Below the pieces are notes generated by a model. It did not search any database. It was not told the origin of the DNA and was given only the letters and a program-made list of their open reading frames with translations. Below are positions 6,189-7,535 of a stretch of 7,535 nucleotides of DNA, in pieces. The translations under genes and the position numbers were made by a program. How positions within the stretch are numbered: the stretch's first letter is position 1; every line of letters begins with the position of its first letter. This DNA is from Candidatus Krumholzibacteriia bacterium (lineage in GTDB: Bacteria; Krumholzibacteriota; Krumholzibacteriia; G020349025). The stretch lies in the NCBI GenBank assembly GCA_035649275.1, contig DASRJW010000035.1:1-7535 (forward strand), in the 5' to 3' direction.

Positions 6189-7535
6189 ATGCGGAGCTCG
6201 CTCCTCGGCCTCGTGCTCCTCGGCGGCGCGGCGCCCTCCATGGCGCAGTCCACTTCTCCGGCGGTGGGTGCGATCACGTACCGCACGGCAGAGCTCGTGG
6301 GCGATCACCCGGTGGACGATGCGGAGCTGTTGCGGGCGCTTCGCCTGCCGTTCGTGGCGGACAGTCTGCAACCGGCTCTTCGCCGCCTGGGCGGCGTGCT
6401 CTTCGAGCGTGGCTGGCTCGAGGCGACGGTCCAGGCGGATTCGGCGGCGGAGGGACTGCTCCGACTCCGCATCCACGCCGGCGAACCGGCACGGCTCGCC
6501 CACGTCTTCCTCCGTGGCACCCAAGCCATCGAGGCCGACGAGGCGCGGCAGATCACCGGTCTCAGCGAAGGCGGTGTCTACGCACCGGTGGCGGTGGAAG
6601 AAGGCCTGCAGGCACTCGTCGATGTCTACGCCCGCCGCGGTCACCTGCATGCCGAGGCGGTGGTGGAGCGGCTGGAGATCCTTCCCGAGGGGGTCGTCCT
6701 CGGCATCGCGGTTTCCGAGGGACCGGTGGCACGGTTGACCGAAGTGCAGGTGCACGGGAATAGCCACAGCAGGAGCAGTCTGGTGCAACGCCTCTCCGGC
6801 CTCGGCCCGACGCATGGTGTCGATCTCCGCCGCTTGCGCGAGTCCACCTTGCTCTTGAAGCGGAGCGGTCTCTTCGCCGCCGTGGAGGAGCCTCTCGTCT
6901 ATCGCGCCGGCAGCGGCGAGGGCGATCTCGGCGTCATGCTCCGGGTCGTCGAAGCACCGCAACGCAACGCTTTTTTCGGCAGCGTCGGCGTGGCCCAGGA
7001 TCCGCGCGACCGGGGCGCCTATCTCCACGGTGCCGTGGACTTGCAACTGCGCAACATCTGGGGCACGGGGCGCGACCTGGCGCTGGCGTGGAAGCGCGAC
7101 GCCATCGCCGGCAGCAACCTCGGCGTGGGCTATCGGGAGCGCTTCCTCGCCGGCTGGCGGCTCGACTTGAGCCTGGATTTGTCTCAAACCGTGCGCGATT
7201 CCACCTACACCTATCAAACCGCCGGCGCCGCGGTGGTATTGCCGCTCCGCAGCAACCTCGGTCTCGAGCTCGGCGGCGCCTTCGACCGTTCGGTGTTCCA
7301 CGTGCAGCCCGAGGGCGACGCGCATCGCTGGCGCGGGCGCTTGGGCCTACTCTTCCAGAGCCTCTCGAGCCCCGGCGACGGCAGGCCCTACGGCAAGCTC
7401 GAGGTGCGCGCCGAGTACGCGCACAAATCCAACTCCTTCGTTCTGGCTTCGGTGCCGGACAACACCTCGTACCGGCAAACGGTGTGGAGCGGCTTGTACG
7501 AGGCCGGCTGGCCCCTCGGCCGGCGCCACGAGCTC
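6189..7535 (+). CDS. Omp85-family outer-membrane protein (BamA/TamA-like), truncated by window end
   Basis: Outer-membrane protein of the Omp85 superfamily, which inserts or translocates proteins across the outer membrane. The 449 visible residues run to the last base without a stop, so the C-terminal barrel is cut off. Parts: signal peptide (1-19, ending P-S-M-A); POTRA-like 1 (about 28-100, with AELVGDHPVDDAELLRAL); POTRA-like 2 (101-180, with AHVFLRGTQAIEADEARQ and LVDVYARRGHLHAEAVVE); POTRA-like 3 (181-257, with LTEVQVHGNSHSRSSLVQRL and LLKRSGLFAAVEEPL); then a D15-type barrel from about 260, with LQLRNIWGTGRDLALAW. The motif R-N-x-W/F-G-T-G-R at the first strands is typical of the family. 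Three POTRA-like repeats resemble TamA more than the five of classical BamA. This is probably a dedicated paralogue rather than the housekeeping BamA, because neither skp nor lpxD lies on the visible side (inference). It starts 4 bases after the giant barrel gene ends; GTG 6171 is an alternative start. Confidence 0.88.
   Translation, partial: MRSSLLGLVLLGGAAPSMAQSTSPAVGAITYRTAELVGDHPVDDAELLRALRLPFVADSLQPALRRLGGVLFERGWLEATVQADSAAEGLLRLRIHAGEPARLAHVFLRGTQAIEADEARQITGLSEGGVYAPVAVEEGLQALVDVYARRGHLHAEAVVERLEILPEGVVLGIAVSEGPVARLTEVQVHGNSHSRSSLVQRLSGLGPTHGVDLRRLRESTLLLKRSGLFAAVEEPLVYRAGSGEGDLGVMLRVVEAPQRNAFFGSVGVAQDPRDRGAYLHGAVDLQLRNIWGTGRDLALAWKRDAIAGSNLGVGYRERFLAGWRLDLSLDLSQTVRDSTYTYQTAGAAVVLPLRSNLGLELGGAFDRSVFHVQPEGDAHRWRGRLGLLFQSLSSPGDGRPYGKLEVRAEYAHKSNSFVLASVPDNTSYRQTVWSGLYEAGWPLGRRHEL

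Noticed and set aside
4270-6738. 822-codon frame on the + strand overlapping the giant barrel and Omp85 genes
   Set aside because: It is an out-of-phase shadow rich in Arg, Ala, Gly and Pro that crosses a real stop-start junction. It has no family motif. The same applies to the + frames at 978-2366, 2668-4197 and 4146-5969.
6096-7325. Long open frame on the minus strand opposite the Omp85 gene
   Set aside because: It is antisense to a gene with clear POTRA and D15 motifs, and its translation is low-complexity and rich in Ala, Arg and Gly with no recognisable fold or leader. Long antisense frames are expected at this G+C content.
7503-7524. GCCGGC ... GCCGGC inverted repeat near the window end
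   Set aside because: It lies inside the Omp85 coding frame, has no T-run, and short GC palindromes are common by chance in this composition.

Overview
The window holds one tight, co-directional run of five protein-coding genes on the + strand, and almost no DNA lies outside them. The sequence is strongly G+C-rich, with G or C dominating third codon positions, and several genes carry clear Shine-Dalgarno motifs. Every product starts with a signal-peptide-like segment. At least two products are outer-membrane beta-barrel proteins, so the source is a diderm bacterium. From memory of protein style only, the large barrel protein and the paired DUF5683-like proteins look like those of uncultured high-GC lineages near the FCB group (Gemmatimonadota, Candidatus Eisenbacteria and similar). 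That placement is low confidence. No rRNA, tRNA, CRISPR array, insertion sequence or phage gene was seen.

Layout. 84-905 and 905-1735 encode two diverged paralogues of a small membrane-associated family that shares an S-A-x-V-P-G-x-G-E core. The stop of the first overlaps the start of the second (TGATG). After 20 bases, 1756-2664 (GTG start, near-perfect ribosome binding site) encodes a secreted six-bladed NHL beta-propeller. One base later, 2666-6184 encodes a 1172-residue predicted outer-membrane protein. Its N-terminal part carries two copies of a G-x-D-Y-x-V-D-Y-type module flanking a block that recalls the N-terminal region of SprA. SprA is the giant translocon barrel of the Bacteroidota type IX secretion system and gliding machinery. 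The rest is strand-rich and ends in the Phe-terminated signature of barrel proteins. Four bases further on, 6189 to the window end encodes an Omp85 (BamA/TamA-like) protein with three POTRA-like repeats and the start of a D15-type barrel. Its frame is still open at the last base.

How the genes may work together (inference): the spacing of 20 bases or less, including a 1-base overlap, argues for one transcript and probably translational coupling. An Omp85 insertase-type protein beside a giant barrel protein, a periplasmic or surface propeller and two membrane-associated helical proteins suggests a dedicated outer-membrane assembly, export or surface-display module. None of these genes has a recognised specific substrate, and no effector or cargo gene is visible. 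The system-level role is therefore a hypothesis. The operon's beginning (before base 1) and its end (after base 7535) are not visible.
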